A DNA stretch of 64,000 bases from Hydractinia symbiolongicarpus (GCF_029227915.1 NC_079887.1:21325650-21389649); one strand, 5' to 3'. Numbered from the stretch's first letter, positions 1-11,329 are shown. Notes: generated by a model from the sequence alone, not told the origin. Translations and numbers: made by a program.

Positions 1-660
1 TCCCAGCAACGCGGAACTTTTTCCATACAACCTTTTTGAATGGAAGTATTAATGAACTTGTTTTTCTTCTTAATATGCGATTCTAACCGCTTGGAAATCA
101 AACTAAAAAAGAGCTTTCCTTCAACATTCAGAAGAGCTGTGGGGCGAAAATCCTTTATGTTGGATGGACAAGGAGTGTTGTTTTTAGGTATGTAAACTTC
201 TGATGCAATTCTCCATTTCACAGGAATAAAAGACTTCTTTAAACAAGCTTGAAAAATGTTAAACATGCAATATGAGGACAATTCTTATATACTGTGTAAG
301 AAATTTGGTTCAGCCCAGGAGAAGAAGCATTTCTACGAGAACGTAGGACAGCTTAGAAATCCTTGAACTTTAGCTTGGGAGAATCGAAAGCTGAGACTAC
401 ATTTGGTGGTGAAGGCAATCCAGGGAGATCTGAAAGAGGTATATGGCGTGAAGGATCGTTCAAGGTTAAATGTTTGTGTGAATCCATTTCGTGCTGGGCA
501 ACTTAAAGTTTTATTGAACATTTAGGATCTAAAATATTTTTCCCAGCCTGATAAGGATTCTTAGAGAAAGCCTGGCGTGCATTCGGGGTTTTCCAACGTT
601 TTTTCCTATTCCGCTCACCTCTGCGAAGTAACCTTAACTTGGCCATTGTATCATCTAAAA
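1..660 (-). pseudogene. LINE reverse transcriptase fragment (R2/CRE-like)
   Basis: Reading the minus strand from about 660 to the window edge gives the N-terminal part of a non-LTR reverse transcriptase. A basic segment includes RRGERNRKKRW and NARQAFSKNPYQAGK. It is followed by RRNASSPGLNQISYTVYK and then the diagnostic block DFRPTALLNVEGKLFFSLIS with QKGCMEKVPRCW at positions 270-1. The last 90 residues form one open frame that runs off the left edge. Upstream, at least two frameshifts or stops separate the blocks, so this is decayed. The RPxxLLNVEGKxFFS wording is typical of R2/CRE-type LINEs, the same class as the REL-USP copies elsewhere in the window. That makes it a plausible RT piece of that family, but the link is inferred because the downstream part lies outside the window. 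Confidence 0.8.
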
Positions 661-1344
661 GGTAAATGCGATTAGATAAGTAGTATTAGATAAAAAGTTT
701 ACTAAGTTTACATTTTTATGGTAGTAAAGAATGTTGTATTTCCATAAGTAATTTTTCATTCATTTAGGAATTAGAAACTAAGAAGGTTGATTTGGGACGC
801 CTTTCGGGACTTCTGTGCAGAAAAACAGTCGTTGGCGCTTTATTAAGCTCCCAAAAATACAGGTCCTGGAAGGCGTCAGGCGGTGTTTGCGTGTACACCC
901 AGGAGGACGACCAAAGGGGAAGGATGAGCATGAAGAGGAGAGGAGGCGGTTATAGCGGAGGGAGGGGAGGAAAGTGGTTTTGTTTATTTTTTGTTAATTT
1001 GTTCTAATTTATTATAGTTATATGTATATATGAGAAAATTTAGTCTTGAATGAGATGTTCACACATATTTTTTAGTATACTGTTACGCATTTACACCATG
1101 TTTATGTTTTTCTCCCCAGAGATAATAATCAAACCAAATAGGAATGCCATGACTTCCTTATGCGGATAAAGCATTCGGCAAACTCTGAGATCTTTTTATT
1201 TGGTTATCCGATTCTAATATTTGGTTATGTGATTGCCCTAATCAGTTATGCAATGTTGTCATTCGGTTGTGTGGTTGCTTAGTTCGGTTATGATGAAGTG
1301 TCAAAACAGCTGGCTGTTGTGATATAGCTTGTCCAATGGCGGCT
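661..1344. other. Interval without recognised gene
   Basis: No recognisable protein. The short plus-strand open frame at 792-1007 is low complexity (Gly/Arg-rich) with no family signature. From about 1192 to 1300 the sequence is built of degenerate GGTTATG-type words that resume after 1620, so the LINE 3' end at 1345-1625 seems to have inserted into this simple-sequence tract. Confidence 0.5.
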
Positions 1345-1625
1345 GGTGAGATATTATAGAGGTTGTAACTCTCTGAAGATTCTGCATAATAGCAAAACCC
1401 TCCCTTTTAACAAGGATTCTCTCAGAAAAAAACATTGACCATCAAACAGGACGCGTAAAACAGTGGTAAAGCACAAAACACTAATAAAAAAGAACATAAA
1501 AAGTCCACTATCCTTAAACGGATAAATGTTAGAATAATTCCTAAGGGAACAAATGTAAACTAAAGCAGGCAACGATCTGTGCGCCAGGACTTGTGTACCT
1601 GGCTGGGGCGCCCAACAGAATATGT
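1345..1625 (-). mobile_element. 5'-truncated LINE copy, 3' end only
   Basis: On the minus strand this stretch ends with the same terminal words as the 3' ends of the USP-bearing LINE copies: CCTTGTTAAAAGGGAG, followed by AGAGTTACAACCTCTA. The equivalent words are found near 6190, 11430 and 28490. It begins with the GCGCCAGGACTTGTG-like block also present near 6365. No coding sequence remains. Short 3'-only copies like this are what 5' truncation during target-primed reverse transcription leaves behind. Confidence 0.6.
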
Positions 1626-1680
1626 TGTTTGGTTATGTGGTTACGTCGATTGATTATGCAGTTAGGTAATTTGGTTATGA

Positions 1681-1736
1681 GGTTTCGTCATTATGCAGTT
1701 TTGTCATTATGCGTATTCGTCATTATGCGGTTTCGT
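1681..1736. repeat. 16-bp tandem repeat, about 3 copies
   Basis: The unit TTCGTCATTATGCGGT repeats about three times with one or two differences per copy. It continues the looser GGTTATG words on either side of the 1345-1625 LINE fragment. Low-complexity origin is likely. Confidence 0.6.
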
Positions 1737-1939
1737 ATTTAGGCGCTTTTTTCGCCCCTTTCTCTCCTTTCTCTTTGAAAGTCATAATACAGCGTTAACA
1801 AACTTTTCTCGGCGGCAAACAACGTCATATCGATATCATAGTGGCTAGAAGTATTAGGGTATAATTTACGGTAGACCCCTAGTGGTTTACCAAAGGTCTG
1901 AAATGGACATTTGCCCTGCAAACAATGCGAAGAAAAGCA

Positions 1940-2345
1940 GGTTGTAAAAATTGCTACTATGTCTAAAGGGCAAATGCCAAAAATAAAAGGTGCTATTTTT
2001 AATATTCCTGTCTCAGTAAATGAAACAGCAACAACATAAACGCGGAATCTACACTAATCTAAAGATGTGCTACTCAAATTAAAAAAAATAGAATTCACTG
2101 GTTATGTTTGCTTTGAACCCGTATCACCTGAAAAGGTGGAAAATGCCCTGTTTTATCTAAAAACTAATAATGCTTTTGAATGAATATTGATGTTGGTAAT
2201 TTACCAATAGAACTTCTTAATTGAGATGAAAATGAAGATTTTAACATTGAGTTGGAAGAAGAAACAAGTGATATTGAGACAGCTACAAACCGACTTGATA
2301 ATTTTCGTCAAAGCATATCAAATATGTGTATAAAAAAAGATTTTT
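1940..2345 (+). pseudogene. Helitron-type protein N-terminal fragment (DUF6570-like)
   Basis: The plus strand encodes QMPKIKGAIFNIPVSV, then after two in-frame stops VLLKLKKIEFTGYVCFEPVS and ENALFYLKTNN. This pattern (KxKGAxxNxP, then a short beta-rich block, then ALxYLKxxNxxY) resembles the segment upstream of the Rep domain in Helitron proteins. After another stop the text continues with IDVGNLPIELLN and an acidic stretch with GluGluGlu runs, also usual there. No Rep (HUH) or helicase motif is present, so this is a short relic. The family assignment rests on memory of the domain pattern and is moderate. Confidence 0.5.
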
Positions 2346-2605
2346 CTGGATGAAAAAAAATATTTGAAATAGTTTCAATAAAAAAAAATATATATCAGAA
2401 ATAAATAAAAAAGAAATAAAAATAAAACTGTAAAATAAAACAAAAAGAAAAGCAAAAATAATAATAATAAAAAAAAATGTAAAACAATTTTTAAAAATAC
2501 AACAGGCCTATCGTTGCCACAGTATAGCATAATGCCTTGCAATATCTAAAAGCGCGGTCTAATGGTTTTCGGCATTTTAAAAACACGTTCGAATAATAAA
2601 CAAAG

Positions 2606-3440
2606 ATGGCCACTGCAATGCACACAGCTGAATGGAAAGACGACAGCAGTCTTTGCGAATCTTTGACACAATATGTTCGTGAGGACTTGAAAAGGAAGTT
2701 CTGAGTTTTACGGTGAAGGAATTCCCACAGTATGCATGGAGTTATCGCTCGTTAGACCGGAGAATGCGTCATTTCAACGTATACTACAGCGATGTGAACC
2801 TCTCCATAAGTGATGTAAAAAACGCCGTTAAAACGGAACTTGATGGTTGGTCAAGGTAACTTAGTTGGTTAGAATGCAACATAACCTTAACGTTCCACGA
2901 GATTTAGTATACGCAGTTATGCAAGACGTTAAGAAAGGGCTGTCGGCTAGAACTATTGGACACACGAAAGTTAAAGGTCATTTTATAACCCCCTGGTCCT
3001 AACTGGGTTTAGTCACTGAACGGACATGACAACTTTGTGGGATATCACAATAGCACGTAACCTTTGCATAGATACGGCAAGTAGAAAGATTTTATGGTTA
3101 AAAATATGGACAAGCAACAGCGACCCAAAGTTAGGACGTTGGTATCTCTACGAAAATAAATTTATTGCTGCCTTGAGGGTTGACAGAGGAACAGAAACGG
3201 GAATTATGGCAGTCATGCATGCGTTCCTTCGGAGACATCACAATGATAACGATCCAAGCGAAACTATTTTGTATGGTCCTTCCACCTTTAATCAGGTATG
3301 TGACAAGTGTCCCACGAAGTAAAATATTTATTTGAAGTGCTTTCTTCAATTCTTCCGCATTGTCTATTAGATCGAGAGATGGTGGCGGGAACTGCATGAA
3401 GAGTTGGAAATTTATTTCAAATCTCAGTTAGTATCTCAAA
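2606..3440 (+). pseudogene. Integrase-core-like transposon protein, decayed
   Basis: Scattered frames together give an integrase-like protein. It starts MATAMHTAEWKDD, then FPQYAWSYRSLDRRM, NVPRDLVYAVMQDVKKGLS, CIDTASRKILWLKIW, NSDPKLGRWYLYE, RVDRGTETGIMAVMHAFLRR and YGPSTFNQ. An intron with GT at 3296 and AG at 3370 joins FNQ to IERWWRELHEELEIYF. The RVDRGTETG and IERWWRELH blocks are the second Asp and the Glu region of an RNase H-fold integrase family common in cnidarian genomes. I see at least four frameshifts or stops (for example TGA near 2703 and TAA near 2861). Where the mobile element ends is not visible. Confidence 0.6.
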
Positions 3441-4243
3441 GAAAACAGTAAGACGGGTCGGCGGGGTAAGACGAGTCAGATTTTAAAATCTCTTGTTTGC
3501 CCGAGATTGATTCGGTAAAATAGTTATCTAAAGGGCTATTGTTTAAGTTACATCATCTCTGAGCGCTATTCAACAGCTGAAACTTTACTGTAACCAACGA
3601 TTAAGATACTACAAAGAAAAAATAAATGTACCGTAATTTTTAAACTATTTGTTTATTTTTGTTATAAGAAACACATGTTAGGAAATTTCTCTATACTCCT
3701 CAAATACTGTAGTAACCACAGCATAGCTATATGTTTTAGAGACTTTACTCCTAGCTATACCTAAACATATCAACACAAAATGTCAAACTTTTTCCAATAT
3801 GAAAATTATTTAGGGTTTTCTCCAAAGGGGTACATGGGGTAAGATGGGTCACACAATGGATAAAAATTAGTGAATATCTGCTCCTCTCATGCTTACATTT
3901 TACACTGTAGTTTACCCAGTCCAGGCACTAAAGAAAGGCTGGGTTAGGTAGCTAATACCTACTAGCCAACATGTGCCAAGAAATTTTGTTTATTAAATTA
4001 GCAAACTCCTTTATTAAGTCTGTGTTTGATGCAAACTGTTCAAGAAAATTTGATAAGTTTACCTGGTTCGGCTACGTGTATAGCTACCTGACTGTGATGA
4101 GCTCCTTTTCATTTCCAATATATATACACCATGTGTAAAAAGAAAAAAAAGTCGATACGAAAAGCTGCTTCATCTTTCAAGTTCCTTCCGAGTCTCTAAG
4201 TCGACGTTGTAATGGACAGCTAAAGCAACTTTCGGGAGGAAAT
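3441..4243. other. Non-coding stretch with GGGGTAAGA-type words
   Basis: No gene seen. Two places, about 3452-3478 and 3828-3858, carry the words GGGGTAAGACGAGTC and GGGGTAAGATGGGTC. These may be subterminal or terminal repeats of the pogo-like element whose transposase starts at 4244. No matching inverted copy was found downstream, so the boundary is unresolved. Confidence 0.35.
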
Positions 4244-4837
4244 ATGCATAAAAAACAATTGGGTCCTATCCGTACTGTCCTGACTGAAGAACAAGAGACT
4301 GATCTGGAGTCATATATACTTGCTCTAGACAATTCTTTTTATGGATTATCCATAAATGAACTAAGAAGGGTTATATATGAATATTGTGAAACGAATAAAA
4401 TTAAGCACCCTTTTAACAAAGTTCATCAAATGGCAGGATGTGATTTTGTGTCAGGTTTTCTTAAACGCCGGCAGACATTGTCATTACGAAAACCAGAGGC
4501 TGTTTCATTAAATAGAGTGTTCAGCCTGAACAAAACCTCCATCGACCGATATTTCGAAAATCTTAAAACAGTCTAAGAGAAATTTAACATTAGGCCACAC
4601 CGAATATTTAATGTTGATGAATCTGGTTTAACATGTGTTCATAAACCAACAAAGGTGTTGGCACCAAAAGTCAAGCGTGTTGTAGCCACCGCAACAAGTG
4701 GTGAAAGAGGTGTAACCGTTGTTGTTTGTTGCAGTGCTACGGGCAGTTATGTTCCATCAATGATGATTTTCAAACGTAAAAGAAAAAGGCAAGATCTAAC
4801 AGAAGGTGCTCCAGTTGGAACACTAAATGAAGTTTAG
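4244..4837 (+). pseudogene. Pogo/CENP-B-type (Tc5-HTH, DDE_1) transposase fragment
   Basis: The frame at 4244-4576 contains a helix-turn-helix DNA-binding region followed by FVSGFLKRRQTLSLRKPEA and FSLNKTSIDRYFENL, the CENP-B/Tc5-type HTH signature. After a TAA at about 4574 the same protein goes on with FNVDESGLTCVHKP (first catalytic Asp region) and ERGVTVVVCCSATGSYVPSM. The frame ends at EGAPVGT. The rest of the DDE domain (second Asp, the 'LQPLDV' region) is missing, so there is an internal or 3' deletion after 4837. Confidence 0.7.
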
Positions 4838-4842
4838 TTAGT

Positions 4843-6060
4843 ATGAAAAAAGTAAACGACGTCATTAAGGTAGTTTATGGAACACTTGGCAAAGCAAAAA
4901 AAATTGGTCGCTTGCCATCAACTGGGGTAAGATCTCGTATAATGCAAAAAAGCCTTAATTTTACCTCAGTTTCAAGTAGCAGAAGCAATGAAAATGATGG
5001 AAAAACAATGGGTAATTGTTTTCATGGTGATGGTATTAGTAAGTATTACAAGCATTACCAAGATTCTCATACAACAAGTAGTGAAGGCAAAACTTTATAT
5101 TTTGGATTGTCTGAGGTAGTCAGTGAAGACGCAGCTACTGTGCTAAGTTTTTTTGCAGACACAATAGATGATATCTGTGATGTGTTGGATGAGAAAAATA
5201 CCAATTTTAATTTTGCTAAATTAGAATCAACAGTAAAAAGCCCAATGTCTGACCTTGGTCCAATAAATCCAATTATTTAATGCTCAATTGAAAACAGTAA
5301 GATAGGAGTTGCTACCAAAGGTGTTTAAAAATTGGAAAATGTTGTCTATAAAACAAAAAAATGACATTGCAGATATGGGTAAATTCTTTTGTAAGCTGCA
5401 TCTATTGCAAGTATTAAATACGTTTGAAAAGATAATTATATGTGACACATATGAAACGATATTAACCCTATAATAAAAGTATATGAGGGCAATACTGGAG
5501 CTTGTGAGGGCAATACGTGACAGAGGTTAATATTCAAAGGTATTGCCTGAAATAAACAGTTATTATATGGATTATTATCCGGGTACTGCATTTTACGACA
5601 AAAAATATAACATTATAAGCAGGACATAGAAACCATGTCTTTATAAAAACTATTCACATATGGAACGTAGATTCCAACTAAAATCTAATCACAGGTTTTT
5701 ATTGTAGCTGCAACATCGAATTCTTGAAAACAAAAAAGTCAGTTTCACTTATTTTTCGCGTTTTGTTTACTTTTTTTCCGTGTTTATTTACATTCAATGC
5801 TACCGTATTTAAGCTTTAAACACGGTTGCTATGTTCTAACCAATCACATTGCGCGATTCTCAGAAATATTGATGCCGCCCTTTTACCCGGGAAATAATTG
5901 CATTTAATACACAAGAAGCCGCTATAGTGAGATTAATACGGACAGCTTGTAAAGCTTTTCGTGATGAATGTGGTGTTGCATTGTACTTTAATTCCTTTTC
6001 AGCAAGTCGTCAAAAGAAATCTTATTTAGCACCATTTTTAGGTAACCGATTTAATATTTA
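4843..6060 (+). pseudogene. Uncharacterised transposon ORF fragment
   Basis: This segment encodes part of a protein I recognise only as a recurrent uncharacterised cnidarian repeat-associated family. Visible blocks are MKKVNDVIKVVYGTLGKAKK, LPSTGVRSRIMQ, then TLYFGLSEVVSEDAATVL and SDLGPINPI. After stops come NAQLKTVR, ELLPKVFKNWKMLS and ADMGKFFCKLHLLQVLN (to about 5415). An exon at about 5938-6042 reads IRTACKAFRDECGVALYF and KKSYLAPFLG before a GT donor. TAA and TAG stops interrupt the frame. It abuts the truncated pogo transposase at 4837, so one of the two was deleted or replaced at that joint. Function unknown. Confidence 0.4.
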
Positions 6061-6099
6061 TTTTATATAGCTGCTGCACTTTGATTATGAGATAACAAA

Positions 6100-8045
6100 A
6101 CAGCAAGCTGTAGTGATTCGACTAGTCTAATGACTCTTATTTTAAGTGGTAGAGTTTAAACCCTCTTAAGATCTCTATGCAAAGCAAGATCTCCCTTTTA
6201 CAAGGATGGTCTGTACAACCAAGTTAATTAATAAAGCAACCCTCTGGACAATACAAATATTGCAACAACAAAACAAAAAAACAAGAACAACATATATTGA
6301 CATAAAACGTATATATACATGCAAATAAATAAAAACTATGAGAAGGGGGCAAACAACTACCTATGCGCCAGGAGTTGTGAACCTGGCTGTAGCTTTACAC
6401 GTGTTACGGGATCCCAACACTCAGCCTTACACAGGTGATTGATGCTTAGGACCAGCCTTGGTCAGGACCAGCCTAAGGTTACTGGGGTGATATGCGTGGG
6501 CGTAAAACCACGAAGAAATAAAAGAGAAATTTCATACCCCCTTGCAGAGCTTCTTACAAGAATAACTATGGGTACATTAACCCTGTAGACCCAGTGCGCA
6601 AACTTGGCCTCCCTACTGGACTGGGGTAAAAAGTGGGGTCGTCGCACCCAAAGACAAGACATAGTCGAACCCCCTTGCTATGCTTCTTATGATTACTCTA
6701 TAAGAGAGTGAAGAGTGAGCAAACTCTAGGTTCACGGTAGACTGCTTGTGACAGAAACAGCCGGGGTAATATAAAACCTCTAGGGAAAGATAAGCCTCCC
6801 CATTTTATGTGAATGTTAATCAGACAATTTTTACATTTTCACAAAAAACAACACATACACAGAAGAGTTATTGAAATCGGATGGTGCAACTCTAACAAGT
6901 GCTTTATCGTCAAATCCTAACCATGAGCCACAGCTGCGATCTTCAATGAATGCCCAATAGTTACCTGCTCCTAGGGTGCCCGAATGATTATTAGTGGCAG
7001 CTAACGAATATTTGTTGTTAAATAGTATGTCATCCGTTGGCTGAGAGCGAACTCTAAAAATGTCATGTGAAGCAAGGCAGGTAACAAACTTGTTATTTTT
7101 TAGGGTTCTTCCATCAAGAAACGTAAACCTCTTCAGTTGGATAATTAGAATGTCTCCGCACTGGGTGAAAACCGTTTCGCTTGTACTGTCTTGATAAGAA
7201 GAGCACTGCGGGCAAAGCCACCTGTCATTTCCAGACAAATTTTCGGGCTGCAAAAAACAATTAATTGAACCTCAACGCTGTTTGAGATAGGGAGTGGCAC
7301 AATAGGCATACTTTCCTCCCTGCTAGTTGATAAGAAGCATGCATTACATGACGTCGTAATGGTTATAATGTTGGTGATGATTTATTTGCGATAACCGAAG
7401 GGCCTGTTAATTCACCCAAGAGATGAAGCAGTATTTCTGGCACGTTCTGCTGGGTATTAATGTTGAATGGGGTCTTCCTAATCTCACGCTGCAAGGCTCT
7501 TAAGAAGGCGGAAGGGTCAACAGCTGTGGAAGACTGGGACAGCATGGACATTCTCAGCATAACAGACTTCAATAGAGGAGAAACGAGAGAAGATTCCGAA
7601 GCACAATGTAACCAAAATGATGGGATTGCAGGTAATGCTTGCAGGATGGAATTGGCGTAACAGGTGTTTCCTTTATTTATTAATCCTGCGTGAATTACTT
7701 TGCAGGCCCAGACCCACCTACCCACGTAGGTGGGTCTGGGCCTGCTTTAAGAGGTGTATTGGGCTTGGCGACTGTTTGTTGTTTGCCCTTTGGCATTAGA
7801 GGAGTGGGTATGGAATAGCTGGTTGAAATAGGAATGTGGCTGTGTTCATTCCATACCTTTGTATTTCTAGCGACCCAAATACAAAAAGAAGCTTTCATGC
7901 ACATGTCACCAAGTTGACGAGCAGCTTGAAAAATTTTTCTGCGGTCCAATCAAAGTCTTTTCAAACACGAAGAAACAGACTGACGAGAGGTAGTTGCAGA
8001 AGAGAGTCACGTAAAGAAACACATTCAACAACTCTGTTGTCTTTC
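6100..8045 (-). mobile_element. REL-USP LINE copy 1 (5'-truncated, with 3' UTR)
   Basis: A minus-strand LINE copy that begins inside the restriction-like endonuclease (REL) domain near 8040, continues through a USP peptidase domain to about 6831, and then has a roughly 700-base 3' UTR. The UTR contains GTCGTCGCACCCAAAGACAAG (read on the plus strand near 6625) and ends with the terminal block near 6150-6200 (CTCCCTTTTACAAGGAT on the plus strand). The same UTR modules follow the USP ORFs at 28875 and 63741. This shows that ORF and UTR travel together as one mobile unit. Confidence 0.75.
6831..8040 (-). pseudogene. LINE C-terminal REL tail plus ubiquitin-specific protease domain (copy 1)
   Basis: From 8040 downwards: the end of the REL domain (CLKRL, MKASFCIWVARNTKVW), then a linker of about 50 residues rich in Pro and Lys. 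The USP Cys box AGLINKGNTCYANSILQ follows near 7690-7640, then LRALQREIRKTPFN and NTQQNVPEILLHLL. Zinc-finger pairs are TSCNAC (about 7335) and WLCPQC (about 7213). Then come GDILIIQLKRFTF and the His-box region NNHSGTLGAGNYWAFIED, ending VLFFVKM. USPs cleave ubiquitin from proteins with a Cys-His-Asp/Asn triad. Here the usual His of the GHY box reads Asn (AGNYW), so this copy would be inactive. A frameshift near 7365 and a TGA near 7966 also break it. Confidence 0.75.
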
Positions 8046-8054
8046 ACCAGATGT

Positions 8055-9096
8055 TCACCATGTTTCAAAAACCTTTTTAAGATGCTGCAATAAGATTTCA
8101 CTACTCCTGCTGATTTGCGTTTCTCTAGTACTCTCTCTATGTGCAAAGCATTGCGGACAAAACCACTTGTTTCCATTGTTTAGAATTTCTGGTTCTAAAA
8201 ATTTGCTGACACAAGACTGGATGTTATATGTCCTGCATTGCGACATTTACCGAGGTGCACAGGCAGGTATTTCAGTTTACAGAGATTGAGATTTCAGTTG
8301 AGATTTTATCTGCAGCAATCGGGAAAAATCCCTTAAGTGCGTCCAAAACCACAAACATAATCTCTGCTACATCTTGCTGATTATTAAATTGGAAGTCCAC
8401 TTTCCCATCAGAGCATTTGACGTTTAAGGGCCCAGAGAAAATTCGAAGGGTCAACAAGTGACAATGATTGCGTCAGTTTCGCCATGTTAAGCGAAATAGA
8501 TCTCGCAATAGGTGACAAATGAAACGATTCTGACCCACTTTGCGTGTTGGAATGGTACTTAATACTTGCAAAATGGCGTTGGCGTAACAAGTGTTGCCTT
8601 CGTTTAAAAAACCGATGTTTTTATATACACAAATTGGTTTTATTTTGGCTAACCTTTTTAAAAGGCCCCTTTTGGCGAGATGAAACACACTTGGTCTCCA
8701 CATTGGGCAAAGCCTGCTTGGATTTGGGTAATTGCATTAAGGAGTCAGTTCACCAAACATTGGATTCACGTGCCAGCCAGATACAAAAAGAAGACCTCGT
8801 ACTGATTTTAACAAGATCATTTGCAGTGGAATAAGCAAGTTTGTTGGTGAAACCCATTCTTTTTAAAAAGGCAGTGGTGGTTCTTGCACAATACCCTCTT
8901 GCTCCTACTTCCACTGCCAAGAAATCAACTTGCCAGCCATTAACCATAATCACATTCATTAAACAGAAATACTTGGCAACTTTGGTGGAGTGCCAAGCAT
9001 TCACATTTTCCTCACATGGGCAAGTGAGTTCCACAATAATAACATGCTTAAGGTCATTCGAATCATAGTCATAAGAAAAAAAGATAGTCTGGAGGC
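8055..9096 (-). pseudogene. LINE REL nuclease plus USP domain (copy 2, downstream half)
   Basis: Minus strand from 9096: VIIVELTCPCEENVNAWHS, NGWQVDFLAVEVGARGYC and SSFCIWLARESNVW form the core of a PD-(D/E)xK REL endonuclease as found at the C-terminus of R2/CRE-type LINEs. A linker of about 45 residues leads to the USP Cys box IGFLNEGNTCYANAILQVL near 8630-8575. Then come DPSNFLWALKRQM, FNNQQDVAEIMFVVLDALKG and the Zn-pair region KWFCPQCFAHRES near 8165. It ends about 8055, before the His box, where copy 1 begins. The upstream half of the same LINE continues beyond the P element at 19832 (KPDLVLYSN). Stops and frameshifts are present, for example TGA after ESNVW. Confidence 0.75.
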
Positions 9097-9159
9097 CGGT
9101 GATGGCCCATTGTTTAGCCTTTAGCTAATTATTTAGCTGGCGCCCAGACCTCCGAAAGT

Positions 9160-9222
9160 ACACAAGAACTTCAAAATGGCTGATTATTAGTGGGCTACTC
9201 CCATCGGTTGAAGTTCTTGTGT
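9160..9222. repeat. 15-bp inverted repeat (hairpin) in P-element leader
   Basis: ACACAAGAACTTCAA at 9160-9174 is the exact reverse complement of TTGAAGTTCTTGTGT at 9208-9222, separated by 33 bases. It lies between the terminal repeat and the THAP start codon. It may be an internal transposase-binding inverted repeat, as P elements have, or an RNA hairpin in the leader. It is not repeated at the right end. Confidence 0.6.
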
Positions 9223-9245
9223 AATATTTTGAGTATATTTACAAC

Positions 9246-9477
9246 ATGCCTGGCGCAAATTGCTCAATTTATGGTTGTTCTGTTTCTCGAAGAAATAAAG
9301 AGTTCAGTATATTCAAGATTCCATCTCCTAACAATGATTTTAATAAGAAATGGAGAAGTGAACTTTTGAATATAATTACGAAAGATCGTGTTGTTGATGA
9401 CTTGCTAAAGAAGAGAATTGATGCTAGCCAAGTTTATATATGTGAAAAACACTTCAGAGAAGACCAGTTCTGGATAT
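9246..9477 (+). CDS. THAP-domain exon of P transposase
   Basis: A 77-residue exon starts MPGANCSIYGCSVSRRNKEF and contains IFKIPSP, the Trp of KKWRSELL, and VYICEKHFREDQFWI. These are the C2-CH zinc ligands (Cys6, Cys11, then Cys and His of CEKHF) and the invariant Trp and Pro of a THAP DNA-binding domain. The donor TATGTAAGT is at 9478. Spliced to the acceptor at 15634 it continues YPTRKSLKEGAIPTINLP, which supplies the expected 'xLKxGAIPTIxLP' end of a THAP domain in the right phase. The domain would bind the element's ends. The exon itself is undamaged. The intron is about 6.2 kb because another transposon gene occupies it. Confidence 0.8.
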
Positions 9478-9484
9478 GTAAGTA

Positions 9485-10379
9485 GCGAGTATCCTTATCT
9501 GTAATCATTATTGTTAGCTTTCAAATGTTTCTTCTGGAGTGACAAGAAGCTGCCTTCCTGACTTTCTAGCTCTTGCTAGCTAGAACTGAAACAAAGGGTA
9601 CATGTCTAAAAAACTCAAGGATATTTTTTTTGTAATTCTATATGTTATCTGGAACTCATGTGAGCTAAGGCATGTCTAAGGTCGTATCGCCTACCTAAAA
9701 CTTCGCACTTTGACATCCTATAATTTGCGTCAGAAAAATGCTATAAGCGCGCTCTTTTTTTATTGAAAGTGTGACCATAGACGGCTAAGTTTTTGTATGC
9801 ATGTGCATCTTTCCACTTCGGGACTGTCTTCTAGGAGTATTATAACAAATCGTACTTTTAGGCTTTCAAGCCATATTCGCTAGCTATGCTACATTCTCAA
9901 GTTGCGGTTCAGTATAAATAAGGTTAAACATCATGGCCTCTCACGTTTACAAACTGAGGAACTGATGTATAAGTTAATAAAAGCACAATAATCATAAGAA
10001 ACCGCTATTTTACGCCAATTATAGCATTTCTTTGGGTGATTTACTGGGTTTCGGCTCACTTTTTTACATTTCCTCAGTTTCCAAAATATTCTCTGATAGC
10101 TAAATAACTCTACTAAATATTTCTCAGAAGTTAAGGGTTCGTGGAAATGTTGCGAAAGTTCAATTTGTTGTTACTATCCATTATATTTTTTCTTAAACAA
10201 GCGTTTTCCCAAAGTTGTTGTTGTACACGCTTTGTTCACGTGAACATTAAAATTTAAGCCAATCAAGTTGAACATAAATGACGTAACTTCAAGTTTCATA
10301 ATGGCAGAATGCTTCTGAATAATAGCGGGAAATAAAAAGCGCTAACAAACTTATTTTAATCTAATTTATTATCAAAATA
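9485..10379. other. Intron of P element, non-coding part
   Basis: I see no gene here. It is AT-rich sequence before the first frame of the uncharacterised transposon gene at 10380. The last 100 bases before 10380 could hold that gene's promoter, but no defined motif stands out. Confidence 0.4.
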
Positions 10380-11329
10380 ATGAGTAATTATGCATTTCAT
10401 GATCCACGAATATGTGGATACTATCCCACTGCTGTTTATTTGATTTTATCAAATACCGAACTCGTTTCACCTCTTGCTATACGTAGTCAGTCCTTTAACA
10501 ACAGCGAAAGTGGCTATTCAAGCTTGAACGAAATTTCTGATTTGAACAACACCCGAACAGATCTTTTGAATTTTGTTGACGAAAATGAGCAATTAAGCAT
10601 AACTCGTAGCGGGATATCCGAAAACAACCTACATTCCACACCAAATGTAAAATGCAAACAAAAATCGTGTGTATTTGTTCCAATGGATGAGGGATTTGAA
10701 AAAATGAAAATACTATTTCAAAATCATTTCGACATGGAAATACTTCAGTATAATCTATTTCAAAAAAACATCCAGCGATTTATAAATACAAACAAAAAAT
10801 GAAGCAGAAATAATGCAAGAAACAAAAACCAATACTATAGTTTTTTCTCTCCTACTAATTGGAAAAAACTCCAAGATAAAGAAAAATTCAAACATTCACT
10901 TATTTGTGACGAATGCACCTTAAATCATGCGGAAATGCAATCCTTATTCCCATCAAGCACAAAGAGATTTTGCCAAGCAAGAAAGAAAAACATATCCTAC
11001 ACTACAAATGAAATGAAAAAAATACACCCCAAAAAAAACACTCACAGACTGCACAAATACAATCTATGCTGCTATTAATTTTGGATTTAAGAAGAAATTT
11101 GGAGTTAATTTTTCAAAAGGCTTGGCTAGTGCAAAAGAATTGAATCTTCAAGAAAGACCAACTACTTATGAGAAAAAAAAAGAAAAAAGAGCTCAAGTTA
11201 AAAACGTGATCAATTCCTTGCAGAAAAATTTGGATGAAACAGCAGTTGATAGGTAAGGTTACAGCTTCTTAGCAACAATAACGGAAAAGCTTCATATATA
11301 ATGAAGAATAGGAGTAACTACATCGCAAT

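Noticed and set aside
792-1007. Possible small Gly/Arg-rich protein
   Set aside because: No splice signals, homologous motif or conservation evidence; composition is low complexity.
6462-6662. Minus-strand frame near 6.5 kb as a gene
   Set aside because: Lies in the LINE 3' UTR, overlapping modules shared with other copies; not conserved as a frame among them.
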